This document shows, one piece after another, positions 25,202 to 37,233 of a stretch of 64,000 bases of DNA. Both the position numbers and the translations under genes were made by a program. The stretch is from the NCBI RefSeq assembly GCF_016093275.1, contig NZ_JAEDAK010000004.1:279477-343476 (forward strand), given 5' to 3'. The DNA comes from Inhella proteolytica (GTDB lineage Bacteria > Pseudomonadota > Gammaproteobacteria > Burkholderiales > Burkholderiaceae_C). The notes below the pieces were generated by a model. It made no database searches, was not told the origin of the DNA, and worked only from the letters and a program-made list of their open reading frames with translations. Numbering within the stretch: the stretch's first letter is position 1; the number at the start of each line of letters is the position of its first letter.

Positions 25202-26245
25202 ATGAAACCGATCGCCTACACCCGTGCCGCCCGCCTGCCCGAACTGATGCAAGAGCGCATCCTGGTGCTGGACGGCGCCATGGGCACCATGATCCAGCGC
25301 TACAAGCTGACCGAGGCCGATTACCGCGGCACGCGCTTCGCCGACCATGGCAAGGACCTGAAGGGCAACAACGAGCTGCTGCAGTTCACCCGCCCCGAGG
25401 TCATCAGCGAAATCCACGAGCAGTACTTGGCCGCCGGCGCCGACATCATCGAGACCAATACCTTCGGTGCCACCTCGGTGGCGCAGGAGGATTACGACCT
25501 GGCGCCGCTGGCCTACGAGATGAATGTGGCCGCCGCCCGCCTGGCACGCGCCGCCTGCGACAAGTACTCCACGCCGGACAAACCGCGCTTCGCCGCCGGC
25601 GCCCTGGGCCCGACGCCGCGCACCGCATCCATCAGCCCCGATGTGAACGACCCCGGCGCCCGCAACATCGACTTTGAACAGCTGCGCGCCGCCTATTACG
25701 AGCAGGCCAAGGGCCTGCTGGACGGCGGCTGCGACCTGTTCCTGGTCGAGACCATCTTTGACACCCTGAATGCCAAGGCCGCGCTGTTCGCGTTGGACGA
25801 GCTGATGGAGGACACGGGCGAGCGCCTGCCCGTCATCATTTCGGGCACGGTGACGGACGCCTCGGGCCGCATCCTCAGCGGCCAGACGGTGACGGCGTTC
25901 TGGCACTCGGTGCGCCACGCGCACCCGATCGCCGTGGGCCTGAACTGCGCCCTGGGTGCCAGCCTGATGCGGCCCTATCTGGAGGAGCTGGCCCTGGCCG
26001 CGGGCGACACGCCGATCAGCTGCTACCCCAATGCCGGCCTGCCCAACCCGATGAGCGACACCGGCTTTGACGAAACCCCCGAGATCACCGGCCGGCTGGT
26101 GGGCGAGTTCGCCGCGCGCGGCCTGCTGAACATCGCCGGCGGCTGCTGCGGCACCACGCCCGGACATGTGGCGGCCATCGCCGCCGAAGTGGGCCGCTAC
26201 CGTCCGCGCCCGGCCGGGCTGTTCAGCGCCCTGCTCGCTGCCTGA
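25202..26245 (+). CDS. metH: Methionine synthase, homocysteine-binding subunit (split MetH, N-terminal part)
   Basis: This 347-residue protein is the homocysteine/zinc module of cobalamin-dependent methionine synthase: a TIM barrel with [12 protein letters not shown] at the N-terminus, GLNCALG supplying one zinc Cys, and [10 protein letters not shown] supplying the other two. It activates homocysteine thiolate for methyl transfer. The B12-, folate- and SAM-binding modules are on a separate gene beginning at 29088. The last 49 bp overlap the convergent binding-protein gene. No SAH or cobalamin riboswitch fits in the 22-bp upstream gap. Confidence 0.95.
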   Translation: MKPIAYTRAARLPELMQERILVLDGAMGTMIQRYKLTEADYRGTRFADHGKDLKGNNELLQFTRPEVISEIHEQYLAAGADIIETNTFGATSVAQEDYDLAPLAYEMNVAAARLARAACDKYSTPDKPRFAAGALGPTPRTASISPDVNDPGARNIDFEQLRAAYYEQAKGLLDGGCDLFLVETIFDTLNAKAALFALDELMEDTGERLPVIISGTVTDASGRILSGQTVTAFWHSVRHAHPIAVGLNCALGASLMRPYLEELALAAGDTPISCYPNAGLPNPMSDTGFDETPEITGRLVGEFAARGLLNIAGGCCGTTPGHVAAIAAEVGRYRPRPAGLFSALLAA

Positions 26246-26994
26246 GCCTCGGGCTCGGGCAGCGCGGGCAGCAGTTCACGTTCCAGCTGCGCCACCACGC
26301 CGCGGCGGCGCAGCTCGGTCAAGGCCTTGTTGAAGGCCGCGGCACGCTCGGCCGAGCGCGGCTCGGCGCGCGGCCATACGAGGTGCAGCAGGCCGAGCGA
26401 GAGTGGTGCCCCCACACGCTTGAAGCCCTCCGGCCCGGCCGTGGCCTGGCGAGCCGCCGCCCAGCCGCCGTAGTCGCTCAGAGCCACGAAGTCGACGCGG
26501 CCGCGCGTCAGCATCTCAAAGCACTGGGCCATCTGCGCCACACGCTCGACCTTGACGCTACCGCCCTCCACCAGGCGCTGCACGGGCTCGGGCTGGTTGG
26601 AATCTTGCAGATGGCAGCTGCGCCGGCCGGGCAGGTCGGCCAGGCCGCTGATGGGACTGTCGGCGCGCACGAACAAGTAGGAGCGCACCAGCAGCAGGGG
26701 CTCAGAAAACAGGAACTCGCGCTCGCGTTCGGGCGTGCGCAGCATCGGGAAGGCGGCATCCACCTGGCCGGCCGCCGCCGAGGCATGGGCGCGCGCCGGG
26801 GGCTGGAACTGCAGCTCCAGCTGCAGGCCCTGCTCGGCCAGCACCTGGCGCACCAGGGCGGCATAAAAGCCCTGCTGCGGCAGATCCTTGCCCACATAGG
26901 GCGGGAACTCGTTGCTGACCATGCGCAGCACCGCCGGCTGGGCCCATGCGGCACCGCCCAGCAGCAGGAAGGCGAACGCCAGCAAGCGGCACAT
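26197..26994 (-). CDS. Periplasmic solute-binding protein family 3 (orphan), copy 2
   Basis: The 265-residue protein has a signal peptide (cleavage likely after AAWAQ, about residue 19) and the SBP family 3 core: [30 protein letters not shown], and [10 protein letters not shown]. It lacks any adjacent ABC permease or ATPase. It resembles the next binding protein in the RTPERERE and FNKAL/FNQAL segments, so the two look like diverged duplicates. It ends inside the 3' end of the opposite-strand metH1. It may bind a small polar ligand and act in sensing rather than uptake. Confidence 0.8.
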   Translation of the reverse strand: MCRLLAFAFLLLGGAAWAQPAVLRMVSNEFPPYVGKDLPQQGFYAALVRQVLAEQGLQLELQFQPPARAHASAAAGQVDAAFPMLRTPEREREFLFSEPLLLVRSYLFVRADSPISGLADLPGRRSCHLQDSNQPEPVQRLVEGGSVKVERVAQMAQCFEMLTRGRVDFVALSDYGGWAAARQATAGPEGFKRVGAPLSLGLLHLVWPRAEPRSAERAAAFNKALTELRRRGVVAQLERELLPALPEPEAQAASRALNSPAGRGR

Positions 26995-27009
26995 GGGCCA
27001 CAGTGTGCG

Positions 27010-27771
27010 TCAAGGCCGGTAGCCGTAGCCCTGGGGCAGCACCTGATGCTCCAGCTTGTGCATCACGCCCTCGGCACGCAGCCGGCGCAGCGCCTGGTTG
27101 AAGGCCTCGGCGCGTTGCACATTGCCCTTCACCTGGCGCGAGAACATCAGGAACACCGGTTGCAGCGCCAGCTGCTCGGCCGCCATGCGGAACTTGCGCG
27201 CGCCGTCGGGCACCGCGGCCATGCCCTCGAAACCGGTGTTCTCGCCCGTCACCACGAAGCGCACCCGTCCCAACGCCAGCATGCGGAAGCAGGCGCCGAT
27301 CTCGGGCACGCGCTGCATCTGCAGCCAACCCGCTGCCAGCGCCGCATCGAGTTCCGGATAGAGCTTGGAGCCCTGGATGTTGCACAGCGGATGGCCGCGC
27401 ATGGCCTCCAGCCCGCCGCCGGACCAGGGGTCATCGCGGCGCACGAACACGCGCACCCTGACGTGAAAGATCGGCTCGCTGGGGATCAGCTCGCGCTCGC
27501 GCTCGGGCGTGCGCGAGAGCGGAAAGACCGCCGTGTAGCGGCCGGCCATGGTTTCCTGGATCGCCCGGTCCGGCGGCAGGAAGTGCAGCTGGGCATCGAC
27601 ATCCAGCTCCTGCAGCACGCGGCGCACCAGCACGGCGTAGTAGCCGTTGTCGGCCCGCTTGGTGGTGATGGCGGGCGGCAGCTCGGCCGTGGCCAAACGC
27701 CAGGTCTCGCGTGCCTGCGCCGGAAGCTGGGCCAGCAGGCCCAGCAGCACCACCCAGGCCCGGCGCCTCAT
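27010..27771 (-). CDS. Periplasmic solute-binding protein family 3 (orphan), copy 1
   Basis: The 253-residue protein has a signal peptide (cleavage likely after LPAQA, about residue 20) and SBP family 3 features, [28 protein letters not shown] and [11 protein letters not shown]. It is paralogous to the protein encoded 15 bp downstream. Its ATG overlaps the stop of the HD-GYP-like gene (ATGA), so the three form an operon. No transporter membrane subunits are present. Confidence 0.8.
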   Translation of the reverse strand: MRRRAWVVLLGLLAQLPAQARETWRLATAELPPAITTKRADNGYYAVLVRRVLQELDVDAQLHFLPPDRAIQETMAGRYTAVFPLSRTPERERELIPSEPIFHVRVRVFVRRDDPWSGGGLEAMRGHPLCNIQGSKLYPELDAALAAGWLQMQRVPEIGACFRMLALGRVRFVVTGENTGFEGMAAVPDGARKFRMAAEQLALQPVFLMFSRQVKGNVQRAEAFNQALRRLRAEGVMHKLEHQVLPQGYGYRP

Positions 27772-28967
27772 ACCGCCAGGCGCATCAGCTTCTCAATCGA
27801 CAGGCGCAGTCGCAGTTCATGCGGGGCCAGGCTCTGGCTGATGGCCTGGCTGGCCAGCCGGGTGTCGCGCGGCACCGGCTCGGTCAGCGGGTTGCCGCTC
27901 TTGCCGATGAGTGCGGCCACCAGGGGCTCGGTGGCCGAGGCGCCGCGCTTGATGACCACGCCCTCCTCGCCATTGGCCAGGCGCACCAGGGTGCCCGGCG
28001 GGTAGAGGCCGACCGCCTTGATGAGCGCCGCACCGGCCTCGTCCTGCTGCTTGCGTTCGTCCAGAAAGATGGCGCGCGAGGCCTGGGCGCCGGCCTGGGC
28101 CTTGCGCGCGATGCGCGGCGACAGGCGCGCGGCGAACACGTCGATGCGCTGCAGCAGCCGCGCCAAGCGCTCGGGCCAGGCGCGCTCGGCCAGCGGGCCG
28201 GGGCCGGTGTCGTGGTGCAGGCGCACGGTGTTCAGCCAGTTCGGGTCGCTCACGCCCATGCTCTGCAGCAGCGCCGCAGCCCGGTCGCCATGGCCGGCGA
28301 GCTGGCGCGCCTGCTCGGGGCTCAGGCCTTCGCGCTGCTGGGCCAGGCGGTCCTGCAGCAGGCCCAGGGCCAGGTTCATCGAAAGGGCCGCGCGCGTGAG
28401 CGCGCCGATCATCTCCATCGGCCAGTCCATGCGCTCGGCCGCCAGCTGGCACAGCACGGTGCAGAGCAGGGCGTGACGGGCGGTGTACTGGGCCAGCTCC
28501 TGGCTGGCGTCGTGCACCAGCAGCAGCAGGGTCTGGTCGGGGTGGCGTTCCAGGCGCTCCAGGGCCTCGCGGTGCAGGGCCTCGAAGCGGGTCAGGAAAT
28601 CCTCGGCCTTCGGGTCCTTGAGCAGGTTGTGCACGCGCAGCTGCAGGTCCAGCCACTGCGCGTAGTCGCTCGTGACCACGGCGGTGCGCTGGCGCTCGTG
28701 CTGGAAGTCGGGCGCCACGCGAGCGATCTCGCGCAGCGAGGCGTTCTGGTGCAGCAAGGTGTTGGCCTTGGCCGTCATCTCGCGCTGGTAGGCCTCGGTC
28801 TCGTGTACCTGGGTGTAGGCGCCGCGCGCCAGCAGTTCGCGCACCACCTCACTACCGGGCAGCACGGTGCCGGCCGAGAACAGCAGCTTGCCGTCGGCGT
28901 CGCGCAGCGAAAAACTCAGGCGCTGGCCGGGCTTAAGGGCATTGGGGGGCAGTCGGACGAGATCCAC
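27768..28967 (-). CDS. Degenerate HD-GYP-like signalling protein
   Basis: This 399-residue cytoplasmic protein resembles HD-GYP cyclic-di-GMP phosphodiesterases: an N-terminal DUF3391-like segment (about 1-70), then a helical HD region with [18 protein letters not shown]. At the expected HD metal site (normally LLHDIGK) it reads ALSMNLALG, and instead of HHERxDGxGYP it reads LHHDTGPG. The [10 protein letters not shown] helix is retained. Metal binding and catalysis are therefore probably lost. It starts with a GTG immediately behind an ACAATC promoter motif and heads an operon with two binding proteins. Confidence 0.75.
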   Translation of the reverse strand: MDLVRLPPNALKPGQRLSFSLRDADGKLLFSAGTVLPGSEVVRELLARGAYTQVHETEAYQREMTAKANTLLHQNASLREIARVAPDFQHERQRTAVVTSDYAQWLDLQLRVHNLLKDPKAEDFLTRFEALHREALERLERHPDQTLLLLVHDASQELAQYTARHALLCTVLCQLAAERMDWPMEMIGALTRAALSMNLALGLLQDRLAQQREGLSPEQARQLAGHGDRAAALLQSMGVSDPNWLNTVRLHHDTGPGPLAERAWPERLARLLQRIDVFAARLSPRIARKAQAGAQASRAIFLDERKQQDEAGAALIKAVGLYPPGTLVRLANGEEGVVIKRGASATEPLVAALIGKSGNPLTEPVPRDTRLASQAISQSLAPHELRLRLSIEKLMRLAV

Positions 28968-28972
28968 CCTTC

Positions 28973-28978
28973 GATTGT
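28973..28978 (-). promoter_or_regulatory. Candidate -10 element of HD-GYP-like gene (leaderless start)
   Basis: On the minus strand CGACAATCG lies 5 nt before the GTG start. Standard -10 geometry puts +1 on the G of the start codon. Confidence 0.45.
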
Positions 28979-29013
28979 CGGCATGGCTTGGCCGGGCTGG
29001 AGAGGGGGGTTCC

Positions 29014-29019
29014 TAGAAT
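29014..29019 (+). promoter_or_regulatory. Candidate -10 element of metH2
   Basis: TAGAAT in CTAGAATCC is the best -10 match in the 120-bp gap before metH2. The leader would be about 60 nt and contains no recognisable riboswitch core. Confidence 0.35.
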
Positions 29020-29087
29020 CCGTCAGGCTTTTCCCGCGCATTTCTTCGCTTTTGGCGCGCTTTGTCGCGCCACCTGGATCCCCGTCA

Positions 29088-31793
<2,706 letters not shown>

Positions 31794-32957
31794 GTGCAGC
31801 TGCACCTCCAGACCGTCCTGCTGTTCGCCGCGCTGACCACGGCCGGCGTGACGGTCGGCATCGGCCTGCTGGCCTGGCGCGACCGCAGCGCCTACCTGCG
31901 CGACTGGGCCGCCGCCCTGGTGGCGGTGTGCCTGGGCCTCGCCCTCTACGGCCTGCGCGAGGGCCTAGCCGCCTGGCTGGGCGTCATCGTCGCCAATCTG
32001 TTGCTGCTCTCGAATCAAGTGTTCAGTTGGACGGGCTATGCGCGCCTCTTTGGCGTGCGTCGGCCCTGGCCCTGGATCCTGGCCGGCTACCTGGCCGTCG
32101 CCGGCGTCTATGTGCTGCTGACCTACGTCTGGGATTCGTACACGCTGCGGGTGCTGTTCTTCAACGCCCTGCTCTGCCTGCTCTCGGCCGCCAGCGCGCT
32201 GCTGCTGTGGGATCACCGCCGGCGCGTCGGCGCGGCGGTGCTGGCGCTGCCACTGGGGGTGCACCTCCTGCAGGTGTTCCTGGGCCTGCTGCGGATCGGC
32301 GTCACGCTGCACGAGGGCGGGGTCTCGCAGCAGTCGATCTACGTCAGCCAGGGGCAGATCTTCGTCATCATGCTCAACAGCCTGGGCGTGATGGCGATGG
32401 CCTTCGGCTTCATGAGCCTGCACGCCGGCCGCCTGCTCGATGTGCTGGAGACCCAGGCCGCCACCGACCCGCTGACCGGCCTGCTGAACCGGCGCGGCTT
32501 CGACGCCGCGCTGCAGCGCGAATGGCGGCGCCACCAGCGCCTCGGCCAGGGCTTGGCACTGCTGATGGTGGACATCGACCATTTCAAGCAGATCAACGAC
32601 AGCCAGGGCCACCCGATCGGCGATGCCGCGCTCTGCCATCTGGCCGCCACCCTGCGCCAGCAGCTGCGGCCCTATGACCTGATCGGCCGCCTAGGTGGTG
32701 AGGAGTTCTGCGTGGTGCTGCCCGGCGTCAGCCTCGAACTGGCGCGCCAGACGGCCGAGCGCCTGCGCCGCGCGCCGCTGGGCTTCGTGCCCGAGGGCGA
32801 GGCCGCGCCGGTGCAGATGACCGTGTCGATTGGCGTGGCCAGCGGCACGCCCGAAGATGCCGGCCCCGAGGCCCTGCTGGCCCGCGCCGATCGGGCGCTG
32901 TACCAGGCCAAGCAGCAGGGCCGTGACCGTGTCGTGCTCTCCGAACCCACCGCCTGA
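31794..32957 (+). CDS. Membrane-anchored diguanylate cyclase
   Basis: This 387-residue protein has six or seven N-terminal transmembrane helices (about residues 1-210), resembling 7TM sensor regions, and a C-terminal GGDEF domain with ATDPLTGLLNRRGF, VDIDHFKQINDSQGH and the active-site variant RLGGEEF. The catalytic residues for making cyclic-di-GMP from GTP are present. No RxxD inhibitory site is evident before GGEEF. It begins at a GTG directly after the metH2 TAA and ends overlapping the next ATG (TGATG). Confidence 0.88.
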   Translation: MQLHLQTVLLFAALTTAGVTVGIGLLAWRDRSAYLRDWAAALVAVCLGLALYGLREGLAAWLGVIVANLLLLSNQVFSWTGYARLFGVRRPWPWILAGYLAVAGVYVLLTYVWDSYTLRVLFFNALLCLLSAASALLLWDHRRRVGAAVLALPLGVHLLQVFLGLLRIGVTLHEGGVSQQSIYVSQGQIFVIMLNSLGVMAMAFGFMSLHAGRLLDVLETQAATDPLTGLLNRRGFDAALQREWRRHQRLGQGLALLMVDIDHFKQINDSQGHPIGDAALCHLAATLRQQLRPYDLIGRLGGEEFCVVLPGVSLELARQTAERLRRAPLGFVPEGEAAPVQMTVSIGVASGTPEDAGPEALLARADRALYQAKQQGRDRVVLSEPTA

Positions 32958-33571
32958 TGTACATCCCCCCGCACTTCGCCGCGCCGTCCGACGCCGCCTG
33001 CATCGAGCTGCTGCGCACCCATCCGCTGGGCACCCTGGTGTGGCAGCAGGCCGACGCCCTGGAGGCCACACCCCTGCCCTGGCTGCTGCGCCAGCACGCC
33101 GGCCTGCAGCTGGCCGGCCATGTGGCCCGCGCGAACCCGCTGCTGAAGGCGCTGGCGGCCGGCCCGCTGCCGGTGCTGGTGATCTTTCAGGGGCCGCAGG
33201 GCTACATCTCGCCCAACTGGTACCCCAGCAAGGCCGAGACCGAACGCCAGGTGCCGACCTGGAACTACAGCACCGTGCATGCGCATGGCCACCTGCGCGC
33301 GGTGGACGAGGCCGGCTGGGTGCGCGAGCTGCTGGATGAGCTGACCCGGCAGCACGAGGCCGCCCTGCCCAAGCCCTGGCGCCTGGAGGACGCGGCGCCC
33401 GGCTTCATCGAGCAGCTGCAGCGCGTCATCGTCGGCATCGAGCTCCAGGTCGAGCGCCTGGAGGGCAAGTTCAAGCTCGGCCAGGACGAGCAGGCGCGTG
33501 ACCAGCAGGGCAGCGCGGCCATGCTGCGCCAGCGCGGTGCGCACGCGCTGGCCGACGCGATGCAGCCCTGA
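32957..33571 (+). CDS. FMN-binding PaiB-like protein
   Basis: The 204-residue protein is a PaiB (FMN-binding, pyridoxamine-oxidase fold) homologue with family motifs GYISPNWYPSK, VPTWNYSTVHAHG and LEGKFKLGQ. PaiB is annotated as a negative regulator in Bacillus, but many homologues may be flavin- or heme-binding enzymes, so regulatory function is uncertain. The start overlaps the diguanylate cyclase stop, which couples the two genes. Confidence 0.85.
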   Translation: MYIPPHFAAPSDAACIELLRTHPLGTLVWQQADALEATPLPWLLRQHAGLQLAGHVARANPLLKALAAGPLPVLVIFQGPQGYISPNWYPSKAETERQVPTWNYSTVHAHGHLRAVDEAGWVRELLDELTRQHEAALPKPWRLEDAAPGFIEQLQRVIVGIELQVERLEGKFKLGQDEQARDQQGSAAMLRQRGAHALADAMQP

Positions 33572-33633
33572 TCCGCGCTTCCCCGACCGGGCCCGTGGCG
33601 TCGGCTCGGCTAACCTGGGCATCCCTGACCGCG

Positions 33634-36546
33634 ATGCGCCTGCTCCTCCTCATCCCCCTGCTGCTCTGCCTGGCCATGCTGAACGGCGCGGCACGCGCGT
33701 TGCCGCCCGAACTCAGCGACGCCGTGCTCAGCCAGTACCGCATCGACGGCTGGCAAGCCGAGCAAGGCCTGCCGGTGAGCGCGGTGCAGACCCTGCACCA
33801 GACGCGCGACGGCACGCTGTGGGTGGGCACCGGCAGTGGCTTGGCGCGCTTTGACGGCATCGGCTTCCAGCTGGTGCAGCCTGAAAAGGTGCCGGCGCTG
33901 GGCCGGCGCCCCATCTTCGGCCTGCTGGAAGACCGCGCGGGCACGCTCTGGGTCGGCCACGCCGGCGGCGCCGCTCGGTTGCGCGAAGGCGTGTGGGGGC
34001 CGGCCATCGATCCCGCGCTTCTGAACGGCCGACGCGTCTGGGCGTTCGCCCAGGCGCCGGACGGCAGCGTCTGGGGCGCCACCGAGGGCGGGCTGGTGCA
34101 TTGGCAGGGCCCGCAGCCCAGGGTCTACCGCAGCGCCGATGGTCTGCCCGGCGAGCGCCTGCGCACCCTGGTGTTCGACCGCGAGGGCGTGCTGTGGATC
34201 GGCAGCACCGGCGCCGGCCTGTTCCGCCTGCGCCCGGGCCAGGCGCAGTTCGAACCGGTGGCCGGCTTTCCGCACATCGAGGTGCGCCACCTGCTGGCCG
34301 ACCCGGAAGGCGGCGTCTGGGCCGCCACGCCCGGCGCCGGCCTGGTGCGCGTGCACGCCGACGGCAGCCTGCAGCGCTATGGCGTGGCCCAGGGCCTGCC
34401 CACCGAGCAGCTGACCTATCTGGTGCGCGACGACGATGGCGCGCTCTGGATCGGTACCTGGGGCGCTGGCGTGAGCCGCTGGCGCGACGGCCGCTTCAGC
34501 ACCGTGAACAGCGAGAACGGCCTGGGCGGCGACCAGATCTGGACCGTCTACGCCGACCGCGAGGGCAGCCTGTGGGCCGGCAGCTGGAACGGCGGACTGA
34601 ACCGGCTGCGCAAGCGCGGCTTCCCGGTCGTCGGCAAGCCCGAGGGCCTGGCCGCCGACAACGTGCGTGCCGTGCTGCTGGCGCGCGACGGCGCGCTCTG
34701 GGTCAGCACCGCCGGCGGCGGCGTCAACCGCATCCTGGGCGACCGGGTGCAGACCCTGGGCCTGCGCGAGGGCCTGGCCACGCTGGAGATGTCGGCCCTG
34801 TACGAGGACCAGGACGGCGCCATCTGGCTGGGCAGCTACACCGCCGGCCTGGCGCGCTGGCAGAACGGCCGCATCGAGCGCTTCGGCACCGCCCAGGGCC
34901 TGCCGCATGTGGATGTACGCAGCCTGCTGCGCGACCACCAGGGCCGGCTCTGGGTGGGTACGCGCAGCGGGCTGGCGCGGCAGGAGGGCCGCGGCTTCGT
35001 CGCCGTGAACGAACCCGGCGCGCCCAAGGAGGGCGTGGTGGCCATGCTGGAAGACCGTAAAGGCCGGCTGTGGTTCGCCACCACCGGCGACGGCCTGGTG
35101 CGCTACGAGAACGGTCGCTTCAGCACCCTGACGCGGCAGGATGGGCTGCCCTCGAACTGGATCCTGGCCCTGCACGAGGATGCCGACGGTACGCTCTGGA
35201 TCGGCACCAATGGCGAGGGCATCAGCCGGCTGCGCGACGGCCAGATCCGCACCGTGCGCCCCGGCGACGGGCTGTGGGACGGCCTGGCCCAGGTCTTCAT
35301 CGCCGACGAGCAGGACCGCCTGTGGATCAGCTGCAACCGCGGCTTCTACTGGGTGGCGCGGCGCGAGCTCAATGATTTCCTCGACGGCCGCCTGGCGCGC
35401 GTGCAAACCACCGGCTACGGCGTGGGCGAGGCGCTGCGCTCCCCCACTTTCTCCGGCGGCCTGCAGCCGGTGGCGGCGCGCGACCCCAAGGGCCGCATCT
35501 GGCTGCCCTCGCTCAAGGGTCTGGTGCAGGTGGACCCCCGCCGCCTGCCGCAGCTGGGCAGCCCGCCGGCCGTGCGCATCGAGTCCGTCAGCCTGGGCGG
35601 CCAGCCCGTGCCCCTTGCGGCCGAGCTGCTGCTGCCCCCGGACTCGGTGCCGCCGCTGACCCTGCGCTACGCCGCTGCCACCGTGCAGCATGCCGAGCGC
35701 GTGCGCTTTCGCTACCGCATGGAGGGCATGACGCCGGACTGGATCGAGGTTGGCGGCAGCCGCGAGGTCAACTTCCCGGCCCTGCCGCATGGCCAGTACC
35801 GCTTCCACCTCGCCAGCAGCCTGGACGGCCAGCACTGGCTGGAAAGCGCGCAGCTGCCCGTCACCGTGCAGCCCCGCCTGCACGAGCGGCGCGGCGTGCA
35901 GGTGCTGGGCGCGCTGGCGGCCCTGCTGGCCGTCATCGGCCTGTACCAGGGGCGCACCCGCCAGCTGCGCCTGCGCCAGGCCGAGATGGAGCGCCTGGTG
36001 GCCGAGAAGACCGAGGAGCTGCGCCGCGCCAACGAACACCTGGCCGAGCTGTCCTTCTCCGACGCCCTGACCGGCCTGGCCAACCGCCGCCGCTTCGACG
36101 AGCGCCTGCAGCAGGAATGGCGCCGCTGCGCCCGCCAGGGCCAGAGCCTGGCCCTGGTGCTGGCCGACATCGACGCCTTCAAGGCCTACAACGACAGCCT
36201 CGGCCACGCGGCGGGCGACACCGCGCTGCGCGAAGTGGCCGAAGTGATCCGCCACACCAGCGGCCGCGCCAGCGACTGCGCGGCCCGCTACGGCGGCGAG
36301 GAATTCGTGCTGCTGCTGCCCGGCCTGGACCTGGAAGCCGCCCAAGCCCTGGCCGAGCGCCTGCGCGCCGCTTGCGAAGCCCGCGCCCTGCCCCACCCCG
36401 CCTCTCCCGCCGCCGCCGTGGTCACGCTCAGCCTGGGCGTGGCAGCCTGCGTGCCCGACGCCGGCGCGGACCCCATGAGCCTGTTCACGGCGGCGGATGC
36501 GGCCTTGTACCGGGCCAAGCAGGGCGGGCGGAATCGGGTGGGGTGA
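33634..36546 (+). CDS. Beta-propeller sensor diguanylate cyclase (Reg_prop/Y_Y_Y/GGDEF)
   Basis: This 970-residue inner-membrane protein has a signal/anchor (LLLLIPLLLCLAMLNGAARA), about 600 periplasmic residues of Reg_prop repeats (recurrent TLWVGT / LWIGT / GLARW motifs, enough for two seven-bladed propellers), a Y_Y_Y domain near 650-740, a TM helix near 755-775, a short coiled coil and a GGDEF domain (RYGGEEF near residue 885). It is the single-polypeptide analogue of hybrid propeller sensors, with the output being cyclic-di-GMP. Propellers of this type commonly sense saccharides. An in-frame GTG 39 bp upstream is rejected in favour of the signal-peptide ATG. Confidence 0.9.
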   Translation: MRLLLLIPLLLCLAMLNGAARALPPELSDAVLSQYRIDGWQAEQGLPVSAVQTLHQTRDGTLWVGTGSGLARFDGIGFQLVQPEKVPALGRRPIFGLLEDRAGTLWVGHAGGAARLREGVWGPAIDPALLNGRRVWAFAQAPDGSVWGATEGGLVHWQGPQPRVYRSADGLPGERLRTLVFDREGVLWIGSTGAGLFRLRPGQAQFEPVAGFPHIEVRHLLADPEGGVWAATPGAGLVRVHADGSLQRYGVAQGLPTEQLTYLVRDDDGALWIGTWGAGVSRWRDGRFSTVNSENGLGGDQIWTVYADREGSLWAGSWNGGLNRLRKRGFPVVGKPEGLAADNVRAVLLARDGALWVSTAGGGVNRILGDRVQTLGLREGLATLEMSALYEDQDGAIWLGSYTAGLARWQNGRIERFGTAQGLPHVDVRSLLRDHQGRLWVGTRSGLARQEGRGFVAVNEPGAPKEGVVAMLEDRKGRLWFATTGDGLVRYENGRFSTLTRQDGLPSNWILALHEDADGTLWIGTNGEGISRLRDGQIRTVRPGDGLWDGLAQVFIADEQDRLWISCNRGFYWVARRELNDFLDGRLARVQTTGYGVGEALRSPTFSGGLQPVAARDPKGRIWLPSLKGLVQVDPRRLPQLGSPPAVRIESVSLGGQPVPLAAELLLPPDSVPPLTLRYAAATVQHAERVRFRYRMEGMTPDWIEVGGSREVNFPALPHGQYRFHLASSLDGQHWLESAQLPVTVQPRLHERRGVQVLGALAALLAVIGLYQGRTRQLRLRQAEMERLVAEKTEELRRANEHLAELSFSDALTGLANRRRFDERLQQEWRRCARQGQSLALVLADIDAFKAYNDSLGHAAGDTALREVAEVIRHTSGRASDCAARYGGEEFVLLLPGLDLEAAQALAERLRAACEARALPHPASPAAAVVTLSLGVAACVPDAGADPMSLFTAADAALYRAKQGGRNRVG

Positions 36547-36641
36547 GCGGACGCATCGAGTACTGCGCTCACCCGGACTCAGCAGGAAGCTCCAACGGCG
36601 CGGCTTCATAGAGCCCTCAGGGCCTTCAGCCCTGCACCCGA

Positions 36642-36673
36642 CCTTCTTTCTTTGCTTCGCCAAAGAAAGAAGG
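36642..36673. repeat. Perfect 13-bp hairpin at left end of the palindromic block
   Basis: CCTTCTTTCTTTG and CAAAGAAAGAAGG pair around six bases (CTTCGC). Followed by GCAAAGAAAGG, a partial repeat of the right arm. It could also stop transcripts of the propeller-GGDEF gene, about 95 bp upstream. Confidence 0.8.
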
Positions 36674-37121
36674 CAAAGAAAGGCGACCCCGATGCCTACG
36701 CCCCTGGCTGCGCCAGGGGTCCCCTGCGGTGCTCGAAGAGCGGGCCCGGCGCAAAACTCACTGCGTTCGCTGCGCTCACTCCGTTCAGACAGTTGCGCCA
36801 AGTCAGAGCACGAGGCGCGCTGACGCGCGCGGGCCCGCTCTTCTGTGCTCCTCGGCTTGGCATAGGGGAACTGCAAACAGCCAACAGCCGAATACCGAAC
36901 AGCCCGGACTTCCACCAGCGCGCCGTTTCCTGGCTGTTGGCTGTTCGGCTGCTGCCCCTATGCGCGGCCGAGAAGCGCAGCTTGGCTGGGCAGCGCGCGT
37001 TCCCATCAAATTCGGCCCGACTGTCTGAACGCAGTGAGTTTCGGGCCGGCCCAGCCAAGCGAGCATCGGAGAGGACCCCATGCCGAAGCCAAGGGGCTGC
37101 GCATCGGGGCGTGACCTCTTG

Positions 37122-37149
37122 GTTCCTTTTGGGTCAAGCCAAAAGGAAC
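37122..37149. repeat. Perfect 11-bp hairpin at right end of the palindromic block
   Basis: GTTCCTTTTGG and CCAAAAGGAAC pair around six bases (GTCAAG). It marks the right boundary of the block. Confidence 0.8.
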
Positions 37150-37177
37150 TCGGCTGCCGGGCTGAGCTGGCACCGAG

Positions 37178-37233
37178 CAAGGTCCTAATGGACCTTGCGA
37201 CGGCCTGCGAAGGACTCGCGCTTGCAAGCGCGA
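37178..37233. repeat. Tandem small perfect palindromes before gdh
   Basis: CAAGGTCC-TAAT-GGACCTTG (37178-37197) is followed by TCGCGCTTGCAAGCGCGA (37216-37233), an 18-bp perfect palindrome. They could be operators, protein-binding repeats or remains of the adjoining element. The remaining DNA up to the gdh start holds a TAGGAT -10-like hexamer at 37365-37370 and nothing else I can name. Confidence 0.6.

Larger units (their letters stand above)
36642..37149. repeat. About 500-bp imperfect palindrome in a gene-free region
   Basis: The block is bounded by perfect hairpins (36642-36673 and 37122-37149), and its two halves are rough reverse complements. Matching pairs include AAACTCACTGCGTTC with its complement near 37023-37045, CAGCCAACAGCC (36878) with GGCTGTTGGCTG (36932), and CATAGGGG (36861) with CCCCTATG (36955). 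The symmetry centre is near 36911. All frames crossing it translate to low-complexity Ser/Glu/Arg-type strings and are not genes. It resembles a mobile or repetitive intergenic element, but no transposase or clear target duplication is seen. Confidence 0.75.
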
